Below the pieces are notes generated by a model. It was not told the DNA's origin and did no database searches. It was given only the letters and a program-made list of their open reading frames with translations. Source: a bacterium (GTDB lineage Bacteria > Cyanobacteriota > Sericytochromatia > S15B-MN24 > VGJW01). From it: a stretch of DNA of 46,104 bases. The DNA lies in NCBI GenBank assembly GCA_021781555.1, contig JAJXWQ010000001.1, positions 71,392-117,495 of the forward strand, given 5' to 3'. A program made the translations under genes and the position numbers. How positions within the stretch are numbered: position 1 is the first letter of the stretch; every line of letters starts with the position of its first letter. Of the stretch, positions 34,489 to 44,201 are shown piece after piece.

Positions 34489-35711
34489 ACCCGCGCCGCC
34501 AGGATCAGGCCGGCGCAGGCAAAGAGCAGAACCGCATTGCGACCCTCGGAGAGCTGGTAGTCGAACAAGCCCATCGTGAAGTAACCCACGATGGCTGCTC
34601 CGAGCGCCGGTGCGATCCGGCCGGTCCACGGGTGGGTCCGGCCGCTGCGAATGCCGCCCGAAGCGACCGCCCCGAAGAAGAGCAGCAAGAAGATCAAGGT
34701 CACGATGCCCTGCTCGCAGGCCACCCCGAGGTAGATCGAGTGCGCGTGCGTCAGGTGCTCGAACTCCCGCGGATCGCGAAAGTGCGGATAGACCGTGGCC
34801 CAGGTCCCGGGCCCCCAGCCGAGCCAGGGCCGGACAGCGATCATCCGCAAAGCCCCTTCCCAGACCAGGAGATGCCCCTGGTTGCTCTCGTAATGCGGCT
34901 GGAACAGGGTCAAGAACCGTGCTCGCACTGCCGGGAACAGCGGGGGGATCGCCACACCGGCAGCCACCACGGCCAGCCAGATAGCACGCACCTGCCCAAA
35001 GGCGCCGCTCCGCCGCCACCACCGGGCCAGCAGCACCATTCCCATGACCCCGGCCCCGATCCAGGCCGATCGAGCCTCGGTCATGATCAGGCAAGCGACC
35101 ATGGCCGCCAGCGGCGGCCCATAACGCCGCCAGCGGCCCGGCCCGAGCGCCAGGCCTGCGCCGATCGCCAGCAGCAGGTAGCCGGCGAAGAGATTCGGAT
35201 GGCCGAAGATCGAGTCGGCCCGATGATCCGGGAAACCGAGCTGGATCACCATCGGGCCCCAGCGGTCGAACCAGTCCACCCTGGCGATCGCCAGCGCCAT
35301 GCCGAACACCACCCAGGGGGTGGTGCCCCAGAAGATCGCCCCGAGCGCTCCTTCGACGCGCTCGGGCGTGTCGCAGCCCACCATGAACGCCCAGGCCGCC
35401 ACCAGGTAGGCGCCCACCACCAGCACCCACGGCCACGAGACCGCAGGCTGCACGGATACCGCGGCGCTCAAGCCCATGCTCGCCAGGAGCGGGATCCAGA
35501 CACCTGGCAGACGCGGCCTGGCCCGGTTCGCCAGCTCGGGGCCAGGAGCCCCGGTTTCGGCAGCGGTGGCGCTGCCCATCGCGCCGGTGAGGTCCGCGGG
35601 CAGGGACCGCTTCGAGCCCCCCTGCCAGACACGTAAAGCCAGGCCCGCCGCCGCGATCAGGATCAGCACTCCGGCCAGGATGACGCTGATGGGCAGCAAC
35701 CACAGGCTCAC
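34461..35711 (-). CDS. O-antigen ligase / Wzy-type polymerase-like membrane protein
   Basis: A membrane protein with about 11 helices. The signature is in the second half: the large loop with FQPHYESNQGHLLVWEGALRMI, then VRPWLGWGPGTW, and LTHAHSIYLGVACEQG, which together mark the WaaL/Wzy (Wzy_C) family that joins or polymerises glycan chains on a lipid carrier at the outer face of the inner membrane. The start is uncertain: GTG at 35709-35711 (VSLWLLPIS) or TTG at 35766-35768. The longer frame runs antisense into the next gene. It lies within the glycan gene group. Confidence 0.85.
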   Translation of the reverse strand: MSLWLLPISVILAGVLILIAAAGLALRVWQGGSKRSLPADLTGAMGSATAAETGAPGPELANRARPRLPGVWIPLLASMGLSAAVSVQPAVSWPWVLVVGAYLVAAWAFMVGCDTPERVEGALGAIFWGTTPWVVFGMALAIARVDWFDRWGPMVIQLGFPDHRADSIFGHPNLFAGYLLLAIGAGLALGPGRWRRYGPPLAAMVACLIMTEARSAWIGAGVMGMVLLARWWRRSGAFGQVRAIWLAVVAAGVAIPPLFPAVRARFLTLFQPHYESNQGHLLVWEGALRMIAVRPWLGWGPGTWATVYPHFRDPREFEHLTHAHSIYLGVACEQGIVTLIFLLLFFGAVASGGIRSGRTHPWTGRIAPALGAAIVGYFTMGLFDYQLSEGRNAVLLFACAGLILAARVQERRAARS

Positions 35712-35802
35712 CCGGAGGAGGCGGTAGGAGCCGTTCCAGGTGCTGCTAGACTCGCGAACAGAAGACAAGGGAGTGTAGATTGTAAGCCCGGAGGGCCTCT
35801 CG

Positions 35803-36708
35803 ATGCCAGATCTGGTCGTCGTCGTTCCAAACCTTAACGGCGCGTCCTTCCTTATCGACACCCTGTCGGCGGTCGGTCCGGCTGCCGACACTTTTTCCCA
35901 CGAGACGGTCGTCGTGGACAACGGATCGACCGACGGCAGCGCCGAGCTGGTCCGGCGGGAGCTGCCCGGGGTCCGGGTCATCGCCAACCCAGAGAACCGG
36001 GGCTTCGCGGTCGCGTGCAACCAGGGCGGCCAGGCGGTGGAGAGCCGCTACGTGCTGCTGCTGAACAGCGACGTGACCCTGCCGCCCGGAAGCCTGGCTC
36101 GCATGGCCGAGGCCATGGATGCCAACCCGGATGTCGGGGCGCTCACGCCCACGCTGATCTGGCCCGACGGTCGTCTGCAGGGCGCCAAGCTGCCGCGCCG
36201 GCATCGCGGGGATCTGGTGCCGCTCCCGGTCGTACCAGGGACCTGCCTGCTGGCGCGCCGCGAGGCCCTCGACGCCGTCGGTTGGCTGGACGAGCGGTTC
36301 TTCTTCTACAACGAAGATCTCGATCTGTCGCTCCGTCTGCGCAAGGCCGGATGGCGGATCGCCTGCATCCGTTCTGTCCGCGTGCCCCATGTCGACGGCG
36401 GCTCGACCCGCGCTGACCTCGAGATCCGGGCCCGGGCCATGCTCGAGGGCTTCCGGGGCGGTCTGCTGCTGGTCCGCAAGCACTACTCTTGGGCCGCCGG
36501 CCCGGCACGCTTCGGCCTGCGCGTTTATCTGCAAGCCCAGCGCCTGCGCATCCGGGCCATGCGTGCAGTGGACATGACGCTCTCAGACCGGGACCTCGCG
36601 CTGTCCGCGTGTCTGGAGCAGGCACGGGCGGCACTCGCCGATCCCGAGTCCCGAGACGTCAGGGACTCCCTGGCGACGCCGACAGGGTCGGGCGACGGCT
36701 CCCGGTGA
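35803..36708 (+). CDS. GT2-family glycosyltransferase (rhamnosyltransferase-like)
   Basis: A 301-residue GT-A enzyme. Seen in order: VVVPNLNGASFLIDTL, VVDNGSTDGSAELV, NPENRGFAVACNQG, the metal-binding LLLNSDVTL (D-x-D variant NSD), GTCLLARREAL and the acid ERFFFYNEDLDLSLRLRKAGW. This layout is typical of WbbL/RfbF-type enzymes adding rhamnose or similar sugars to polysaccharide. GGAGGG lies 7 bases before the ATG and TAGATT is further upstream. It precedes the LpxB-related gene by 10 bases. A close relative, in the opposite orientation, lies at 38.5 kb. Confidence 0.9.
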   Translation: MPDLVVVVPNLNGASFLIDTLSAVGPAADTFSHETVVVDNGSTDGSAELVRRELPGVRVIANPENRGFAVACNQGGQAVESRYVLLLNSDVTLPPGSLARMAEAMDANPDVGALTPTLIWPDGRLQGAKLPRRHRGDLVPLPVVPGTCLLARREALDAVGWLDERFFFYNEDLDLSLRLRKAGWRIACIRSVRVPHVDGGSTRADLEIRARAMLEGFRGGLLLVRKHYSWAAGPARFGLRVYLQAQRLRIRAMRAVDMTLSDRDLALSACLEQARAALADPESRDVRDSLATPTGSGDGSR

Positions 36709-36718
36709 TCGCCTCGCC

Positions 36719-37933
36719 ATGAGCCGCCGGGTCCTCTTCATCAGCAACGGCCACGGCGAAGATCGCGTGGCGGCGGCGATCGCCGCCCGCTGGACCGCTC
36801 CGGATACCGAACTCGCCGCCCTGCCCATCGTGGGCAGCGGCAACGCCTACCGCGCCCTGAACATTCCCATCGTGGGGCCGACCGCCACGATGCCCTCGGG
36901 CGGCTTCATCCTGCACGACCAGCGAGCGCTCGCCGCGGACCTGCGGGGCGGCCTGGTCCGGCTGACCGCGCTCCAGCTGCGTGCGCTGTGGCAAATCCGG
37001 CGGGATCTGGCCCTGGTCGTGGCGGTCGGCGATCTCGTGCCGCTGGCGCTGGCCTGGCTGTCGCGAGCGCCCTACGCCCTGGTGGGCTGCGCAAAGTCCG
37101 ACTACTACGTCGACGGTCGCTTCTCGGACTACTTCCCCCACGAGCGCTGGCTGCTGGCTCGGCGACGCTGCCTCGCCATCTACCCGCGGGACCGCCTCAC
37201 GGCTGCGAATCTGAGCTCGCATGGATTTCGCGCCTGGGACCTGGGGAACCCGATGATGGACGACATTCTCGGCGCCGAGCCAGACCCCGGTGGCGATCCG
37301 GCAGCGCGCGACCCACAACCCTTGCCCGTGGCCGACCCGGTCATTGGCCTCTTGCCCGGCAGTCGGGACGAGGCTCACGGCAACTTCGCCGAGCTCCTGG
37401 AATCCTGCCGGGGGATCGCCGCGATGGCTCCCGACGGAATCCACGTACGCTTCAGCGCCGCGATCGCCGACAGCCTGAACGTCGACCGCTTGCTCGAGAT
37501 CGCCCGTGCCGCGAGCTGGACCCCCAGGCGCGAGGACGGCGCGATCGCACTCTTCGGGCCCGCGGGTGAGTCGCTGGTGCTGCCGCGCGGGAGCTTCGGG
37601 GAATGGTGCCGCTCGGTGCACGCCGTGGTGGGTCTGGCCGGCACGGCGAACGAGCAATGTGCCGGCCTCGGTCTGCCCGTGGTCGTGTTTCCGGGTCGCG
37701 GGCCGCAATTCGATGAGCGCTTCGCCCGGCGCCAGGTTCGCCTCCTCGGCGAATCGATCCTCCTGGTGGATGGTCCCGCTGCGGTCGCCGAGGCCGTCTG
37801 GTCCGTGCTCCGGGATCCCGCGCGTCGGTCCCGCATCGTGACCAACGGTCGCCTGCGGATGGGCTCTCCCGGGGCCTCCCTCCGGATCGCCGCACACCTG
37901 GCCGGGGTGCTGGCCGAATTGCCGCCGCGGTGA
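36719..37933 (+). CDS. Lipid-A-disaccharide synthase-related protein
   Basis: A 404-residue GT-B-like protein beginning VLFISNGHGEDRVAAAIA, the mark of the LpxB-related family described in Cyanobacteria and Deinococcus. Further parts are LALVVAVGDLVPLALAWL, KSDYYVDGRFSDYFPHE, LGNPMMDDI, IGLLPGSRDEAHGNF and GLAGTANEQCAGLGLPVVVF, the last two matching LpxB donor-site positions. The reaction is not established in this family; it may act on a surface glycolipid rather than lipid A. It is cotranscribed with the GT2 gene just upstream. Confidence 0.87.
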   Translation: MSRRVLFISNGHGEDRVAAAIAARWTAPDTELAALPIVGSGNAYRALNIPIVGPTATMPSGGFILHDQRALAADLRGGLVRLTALQLRALWQIRRDLALVVAVGDLVPLALAWLSRAPYALVGCAKSDYYVDGRFSDYFPHERWLLARRRCLAIYPRDRLTAANLSSHGFRAWDLGNPMMDDILGAEPDPGGDPAARDPQPLPVADPVIGLLPGSRDEAHGNFAELLESCRGIAAMAPDGIHVRFSAAIADSLNVDRLLEIARAASWTPRREDGAIALFGPAGESLVLPRGSFGEWCRSVHAVVGLAGTANEQCAGLGLPVVVFPGRGPQFDERFARRQVRLLGESILLVDGPAAVAEAVWSVLRDPARRSRIVTNGRLRMGSPGASLRIAAHLAGVLAELPPR

Positions 37934-38006
37934 CGGTTCGCCACCGTCTTTGAGGCCGAGGGGCCGGGCCCGCCATCGGACCTCCACCTGGATCCGCCCG
38001 AGATTT

Positions 38007-38028
38007 CGATCGTGTTAAACAACGATCG
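38007..38028. promoter_or_regulatory. Inverted repeat, possible operator or transcript end
   Basis: CGATCGT (38007-38013) and ACGATCG (38022-38028) form a perfect 7-base inverted repeat around an A/T-rich centre. It lies 74 bases after the LpxB-related gene and 110 before the small orphan gene. It could be an operator or a weak hairpin. Confidence 0.35.
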
Positions 38029-38060
38029 GCTCTCTTGAAGCCTCCTCAAAACTTCCTTTG

Positions 38061-38106
38061 CCCGCGGCACCCTCGGGTGTCCATGCCTCGAAAAGAAGTT
38101 CGCGGG
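38061..38106 (+). promoter_or_regulatory. Possible folded 5' leader of the small orphan gene
   Basis: CCCGCG (38061-38066) can pair with CGCGGG (38101-38106), enclosing a hairpin CACC-CTCG-GGTG (38068-38079). The fold ends 32 bases before the start codon. I recognise no known riboswitch consensus. Confidence 0.3.
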
Positions 38107-38138
38107 AGCCAGTCGGGATCCACGAGGAGATCAGGAAG

Positions 38139-38402
38139 ATGGGCGTCAATTCGGTCAGCAACAGCAACAACGGCGGCGCATATTCGGCCAGCTCCTTCGC
38201 GCCAGACCCCAACATCAACAAGTTCGCCGACCAGCAGTTCGCCAAGGGCACCGGCGGCTCGGCCTGGTTCAAGGACTACTACAAGAATGCGGGCCTGAGC
38301 CAGGACCAGGCCAAGACGGCCTTCGAGGGCTACGAGCAGTGGCTCAACCACGAGGCGATGAAGGTCATGGACCAGTGCGCCTCGGACATGGGGAGCAACT
38401 AG
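38139..38402 (+). CDS. Small orphan protein, Asn/Ser-rich N-terminus
   Basis: An 87-residue soluble protein starting MGVNSVSNSNNGG, with a flexible N-terminus and a helical C-terminal half (DQAKTAFEGYEQWLNHEAMKVMDQCA). There is no Sec signal and one Cys. GAGGAGATCAGGA upstream supplies ribosome-binding sequence. A 27-codon longer frame exists but is less protein-like. The N-terminus recalls unstructured export signals of non-Sec secreted proteins, but this is only a resemblance. No family recognised. The TAG stop is the left CTAG edge of a repeat copy. Confidence 0.7.
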   Translation: MGVNSVSNSNNGGAYSASSFAPDPNINKFADQQFAKGTGGSAWFKDYYKNAGLSQDQAKTAFEGYEQWLNHEAMKVMDQCASDMGSN

Positions 38403-38463
38403 ACCTTTTTCAGTTTGAACGGGGCCCGGTTGCGCAGCGACCGCGCCCCGTTCAAACTGCAAA
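38399..38463. repeat. Palindromic repeat, short near-perfect copy 8
   Basis: This copy starts at CTAG and then forms a 19-base stem with one mismatch (arms 38407-38425 and 38445-38463; core CAGTTTGAACGGGGC / GCCCCGTTCAAACTG). The loop itself pairs (CGGT-TGCGCAGCG-ACCG). It lacks the right third of the full unit. It sits exactly between convergent genes and could end transcription both ways, though no U run follows on either strand. Confidence 0.9.
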
Positions 38464-38473
38464 CTCATCCCGG

Positions 38474-39298
38474 CTACTCCGCCAGAATGGCGCGGATCTC
38501 ACCGGCGGCCTGAACCAGGGCGCGACCCTCGGCTCCGCGTGTCCTGGCCCGGGCGACGGAAAGCGCCAGGGTCAGGCGTAGCCAGAGACGGGCGAGGCCA
38601 TAGGCCCACGGATGGTAGCGGCGTACCAGTAGCAACCGCCCCCGGTACAGGTTGGCCAGCGCCATCGGGCGCACCAGCGCGGTGCTGGCCTTCTCGTGGT
38701 GAATGATCCGCCCCTCGGGGTTGAAGTAGTTGCGCCAGCCGGCCCGCCTGAGCCGCAGGCCCAGATCGAGATCCTCGTAGTAGAAGAAGAAGGTCTCGTC
38801 GAGGCCCCCGATCGCCTCGAGGGCCTCCCTCCGGAGCAGCAGTGCCGCGCCGACCAACCAGGGGACGCGCCGCGGGTGCTCTTGATCCCACGCCAGCGGC
38901 GAGAAGATCGAGGCCGGCAGGCGGTGGGGCTTGCCATCCGACTGCAGCAGGCGGCAGCCGACGGCGCCAGCGTCGCGGTGGGCGTCGGCGAACTCGACCA
39001 GCGCCTTCAGGGTGCCGGGCAGGACCTCGGTATCGTTGTTGAGCAGGAGCACGTACCGGCTCCGGGTGCCGAGGATGCCCTGGTTGGCTGCCCGCGCGAA
39101 TCCGCGGTTATCCGGGTTCGCGATGCACCGGACGGCGGGGAAGCGCTGGCCCAGGAGCTCGACGGAATCGTCCGCCGACGCATTGTCCACCACCAGGATG
39201 GCCTCAGGATCGAGGCCATCGGCCAGCAAGCTGGAAACGCAACGGGCCAGGAACTCGAAGCGGTTGTAGTGCGGAATGACGACGGCGAGATCTTGCAT
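38474..39298 (-). CDS. GT2-family glycosyltransferase
   Basis: A 274-residue GT-A enzyme with the same plan as the one at 35.8 kb: LAVVIPHYNRFEFLARC, VVDNASADDSVELL, NPDNRGFARAANQG, LLLNNDTEVLPG, GAALLLRREALEAIGGLDE and FFFYYEDLDLGLRLRRAGW. It probably adds rhamnose or a similar sugar to a surface polymer. ATG at 39296-39298 follows the diguanylate cyclase stop by 2 bases, so c-di-GMP synthesis and this enzyme share a transcript. Confidence 0.9.
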   Translation of the reverse strand: MQDLAVVIPHYNRFEFLARCVSSLLADGLDPEAILVVDNASADDSVELLGQRFPAVRCIANPDNRGFARAANQGILGTRSRYVLLLNNDTEVLPGTLKALVEFADAHRDAGAVGCRLLQSDGKPHRLPASIFSPLAWDQEHPRRVPWLVGAALLLRREALEAIGGLDETFFFYYEDLDLGLRLRRAGWRNYFNPEGRIIHHEKASTALVRPMALANLYRGRLLLVRRYHPWAYGLARLWLRLTLALSVARARTRGAEGRALVQAAGEIRAILAE

Positions 39299-39300
39299 GC

Positions 39301-42126
39301 TCAACTCGGGGCCATCGTGCGCGGATCGCTGGCGGCCTCCAGCCGGAACCGCTCTATCGCCGCCGCGACGTGGGCCGCTGCGGCCTGTGCCAGACGGATC
39401 TCGGCGACCGAGAAGGCGCCCCGCCGCCGGCCATAGAGCTCGAGCACCCCGATCGGCGCCCCGCGATGGACGAGCGGCACGGCAAGACCGCGGTGGATCC
39501 CGGTGCGTTCGATGACGGACTCCACATGCGGCCGGTTGGCCCGAGGATCGTAGAGGAGATCGGGTGCGAGCTGGGGTTCCCGGGTCCGGAGCGCCTCGGC
39601 TGCTAGCGCCTCGGGAGGCGCAGCCCACTCCTGGACCTCCCGCGCGGTCAGGCCGAAGCTGGCGCGTACGATCAGCGGGTCGGGTGCGAGGGGGTCGAGC
39701 TCCCCGGCCGCGACCAGCAGCACGCCCACCTCGGCTCCCAGGGCCTGGCAAACGGTCGAGGTCGCGCCCACCAGCAGGTCTTCGAGGCCATGGGGGTCGC
39801 GCAGGCGCGCCTCGAGATCCTGCAAGGCCAGCAGGTGCACGCTGGACTCCTGGAAGAACTCTTGCCAGCTAGCTGAAACCGCCAGCTGGCTGAACTGCGA
39901 AAAGCGCCCGACGACCGCCAGGACGGTGAGCTGCTCTTGGGGCGAAAACGGCGCCAGGCGTATGTGATCGCCCAGCGTGTCGCACAGCCCCAGCATGAAG
40001 TTCTCGCTGCTGGTCAACGGAACGCCCCTGGCGAACCACGCAGACAGCGAGGCCCGCAGGCCCGCATAGAGGGGATGCTGGAGGATGACTTCGGGGCCGG
40101 CCGACCAGAGCCGGGTCTCCTCATCGCGCCTCCCGGCGATGTCGTCGCCGAGATGGTCGAGCACCTGCTCGACGAAATGCCCCCAGCGGGCCAGGTCCGA
40201 ACCATCGATCTCACCCATGGCCGACAGCTGCGAGGTCAGAACCGCCAGCAGGGGATCGGCAGCCTCCTTGAGGTAGCGCTGCCAGGCGGTGATATCCATC
40301 GCCACCTTGACCCGGGTCGGAAGACGCCGCTGAACGGTGGGCTCCGGGCCGTCGGGCTTGCGTTCCTGGGGCTCGACGTCACCCTGCGACCACGAGCACA
40401 CCCGGTCGCGCCCGAGGTTCTTGGCCTTGTAAAGCGCCTTGTCGGCCCGATCGATGAGCTCCTCGGGGGTGGTCTCGCTGGTGGGATGGCTGGCGATCCC
40501 GAGACTGGCCGTCATCCGGGCGGGCTTCTGGCCCTTGCCGGTGAAGACATGGGCCCGGATCTTCGAGCGGATCCGTTCGGCCACGGCCAGCGCCACCTCG
40601 TGGCCCGTCTCGGGAAGGATGACCGCGAACTCTTCGCCTCCGTATCGCGCCACGACATCGGTTTCCCGGACGCTGTCCTTGAGGATCTGGGCCATCGACC
40701 TCAGGACCTGGTCTCCGAGCAGGTGGCCGTTGCCGTCGTTGAAGGCCTTGAAGTGGTCGACATCGAGGATGATCAGGGATGTGGCGAAGGCATAGCGAGG
40801 GGCGCGCCGGAGCTCGTTCTCGAGCTGGCGCTGGAAGTAGCGCCGGTTGTACACGCCGGTGAGGCCATCGGTGATGGCAAGCTGCTGCGTGGCGCGGTAG
40901 AGCTGGGCGTTGCGAATGGCAAACGTGGCGTAGGAAGCCAGCGTCCACAGCAACTCCTGATCGTGCTCCGAGAACTGTCCTGGAGCACGACCGAGCACCG
41001 CGATCGCCCCGGCTGCGCGATCATCGCCCGTGATCGGGACCGCCAGCAGGGAGCGGAATTCACCGATGTCCCCCGCGGCGGATCCTGGCGCCAGATCCTC
41101 CACCCGGACCGGACTTTGCTCGGAGACGGCCCGCCCGATGAGGGCCTCGCAAGCCTCCAGCTGGCCGTCGAAGCTCCCGCTGGCGCTGCGCTGCAGCGCC
41201 AGTTCCCCCGTCTCCGGATCCACCAGGTACAGCAGCACCTCGTCGCCGGAGATGATTCCGGCGGACTCCCGGGCGATCAGACGCAGGGTCTCCTTGAGGT
41301 CGATCTGCGAAACAATCTTCTGTGCCACGCCGTGCAAGAGCGTCAGCTCGCGATTGGCACCGTCCAGCCGCAGGTTCGCCGCTCCCAGCTCGGCCAGCGA
41401 CGCCCTGAGCCGCGACCGGGCCTCCCGCATGCGCAGCAAGACGACGAACAGCACCGAGGTTCCCAGGAGCGGAACGACGACGAGGGCGGCCCCCAGCCAC
41501 GCATGGGCCTGGTAGGACACCACGAGCAGGACCGAAACCGGAGCCTGCACGAGGGAGAACAGCAACTCCCAGCGGTCGTCCTCCCAGAACACCCGGTGCA
41601 GCGGAACGCGCTTCTCGAGGGCGATGTATCCGCTCACCAGGACGATGTTGACGACCAGGTAGACCACGGCGCCCGCCATCAGCCAGGGCCAGTGAGTATG
41701 CCCTTCATCGGCGTAGAAGCGGCCACCGCGCAAAAACAGAGCGGCCGAAAGGTAGGCAATGGAGTACTGGCCGAAGTTGAACCATGCCGCCTGCCATGGC
41801 CGGCGCTGGACGGCCGACGCCACCACCGTGGTCATGATGAGGATGAACACGAGGCTGCGCGGTCCGAGGAGGATCAGCGCCGCGAAGAGGACCGCGAAGC
41901 TGGCCGTGAGGCGCCCACCCTGCGGCAGCGGGACCGTAACCAGCTCCGTCGCCACGCCCAGGGCCGCCATCGCCCACAGGACCGGGCTCGCCAGGGGTGT
42001 CCACAGCCCACCGGCGTGGCCGACCGAGCCCCCGAACGCCATCACCGCCGCGAACGTCCCGAGCGCGGCGACCGAGTGGAAGTAGAGCTTGCCGAGGGGC
42101 AAGCGCCTGGTTCGAGCTTGGGTCAC
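39301..42126 (-). CDS. Membrane diguanylate cyclase, MASE-like/GAF/GGDEF/GAF
   Basis: A multidomain c-di-GMP synthase of about 941 residues. Residues 10-230 hold seven or so helices of the MASE type. A short coiled segment is followed by a GAF domain (about 260-410), then a GGDEF domain (415-580) with active-site GGEEF (496-500) and the inhibitory I-site RETD (487-490) five residues before it. A helical region of unknown type (605-760) and a second GAF (about 770-930) follow. Having sensory domains on both sides of the cyclase is uncommon. GTG at 42124-42126 is the best start but has no clear ribosome site. An extended -10 promoter lies upstream. Confidence 0.92.
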   Translation of the reverse strand: MTQARTRRLPLGKLYFHSVAALGTFAAVMAFGGSVGHAGGLWTPLASPVLWAMAALGVATELVTVPLPQGGRLTASFAVLFAALILLGPRSLVFILIMTTVVASAVQRRPWQAAWFNFGQYSIAYLSAALFLRGGRFYADEGHTHWPWLMAGAVVYLVVNIVLVSGYIALEKRVPLHRVFWEDDRWELLFSLVQAPVSVLLVVSYQAHAWLGAALVVVPLLGTSVLFVVLLRMREARSRLRASLAELGAANLRLDGANRELTLLHGVAQKIVSQIDLKETLRLIARESAGIISGDEVLLYLVDPETGELALQRSASGSFDGQLEACEALIGRAVSEQSPVRVEDLAPGSAAGDIGEFRSLLAVPITGDDRAAGAIAVLGRAPGQFSEHDQELLWTLASYATFAIRNAQLYRATQQLAITDGLTGVYNRRYFQRQLENELRRAPRYAFATSLIILDVDHFKAFNDGNGHLLGDQVLRSMAQILKDSVRETDVVARYGGEEFAVILPETGHEVALAVAERIRSKIRAHVFTGKGQKPARMTASLGIASHPTSETTPEELIDRADKALYKAKNLGRDRVCSWSQGDVEPQERKPDGPEPTVQRRLPTRVKVAMDITAWQRYLKEAADPLLAVLTSQLSAMGEIDGSDLARWGHFVEQVLDHLGDDIAGRRDEETRLWSAGPEVILQHPLYAGLRASLSAWFARGVPLTSSENFMLGLCDTLGDHIRLAPFSPQEQLTVLAVVGRFSQFSQLAVSASWQEFFQESSVHLLALQDLEARLRDPHGLEDLLVGATSTVCQALGAEVGVLLVAAGELDPLAPDPLIVRASFGLTAREVQEWAAPPEALAAEALRTREPQLAPDLLYDPRANRPHVESVIERTGIHRGLAVPLVHRGAPIGVLELYGRRRGAFSVAEIRLAQAAAAHVAAAIERFRLEAASDPRTMAPS

Positions 42127-42161
42127 GTGGCGGCGCGGAGAGGAATCGCTCCCGCAGAAGA

Positions 42162-42192
42162 ATTGTAACACGCCGGAGTTGTCCCGAAACAA
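42162..42192 (-). promoter_or_regulatory. Extended -10 promoter of the diguanylate cyclase
   Basis: On the minus strand TTGTTT (42187-42192) is followed after 19 bases by TGT-TACAAT (-10 at 42162-42167 with the TG extension). This lies in the 157-base divergent gap shared with typA. Confidence 0.5.
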
Positions 42193-42283
42193 GGGATAGA
42201 ATCGCCGTTTGAGGCACCAAAAAGCCGATCGCGCTGCTTCATATTTGACCGGAGAGGCCAACCGCCTTACGATCCATACTTCA

Positions 42284-44062
<1,779 letters not shown>

Positions 44063-44083
44063 CCCAGAGCCCTCGGGCCACTA

Positions 44084-44136
44084 CCGCATCCCCGGCGGCG
44101 CGAAACGGTATGCGAACCGCGCCCCCCGGGATGCGG
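44084..44136. terminator. Long GC-rich hairpin after typA
   Basis: CCGCATCC (44084-44091) pairs with GGATGCGG (44129-44136). The stem continues inward to 19 pairs with two C-C mismatches around a 15-base loop. It is 22 bases past the typA stop. There is no U run, so it may be a rho-type end or an mRNA-protecting structure. Confidence 0.55.
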
Positions 44137-44201
44137 CGTGTCGATCCTGTCATAAAGCGGGTAAGATAGCTGACAAGCTTCGTCCCCGGGAGAAATTTCA
44201 C

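Noticed and set aside
33283-35703. Very long minus-strand frame (806 codons) opposite the GT4 gene
   Set aside because: It is antisense to a clear glycosyltransferase and to the ligase-like gene's other frame, is Arg/Gly/His-rich and shows no domain. Long shadow frames are expected at this GC content.
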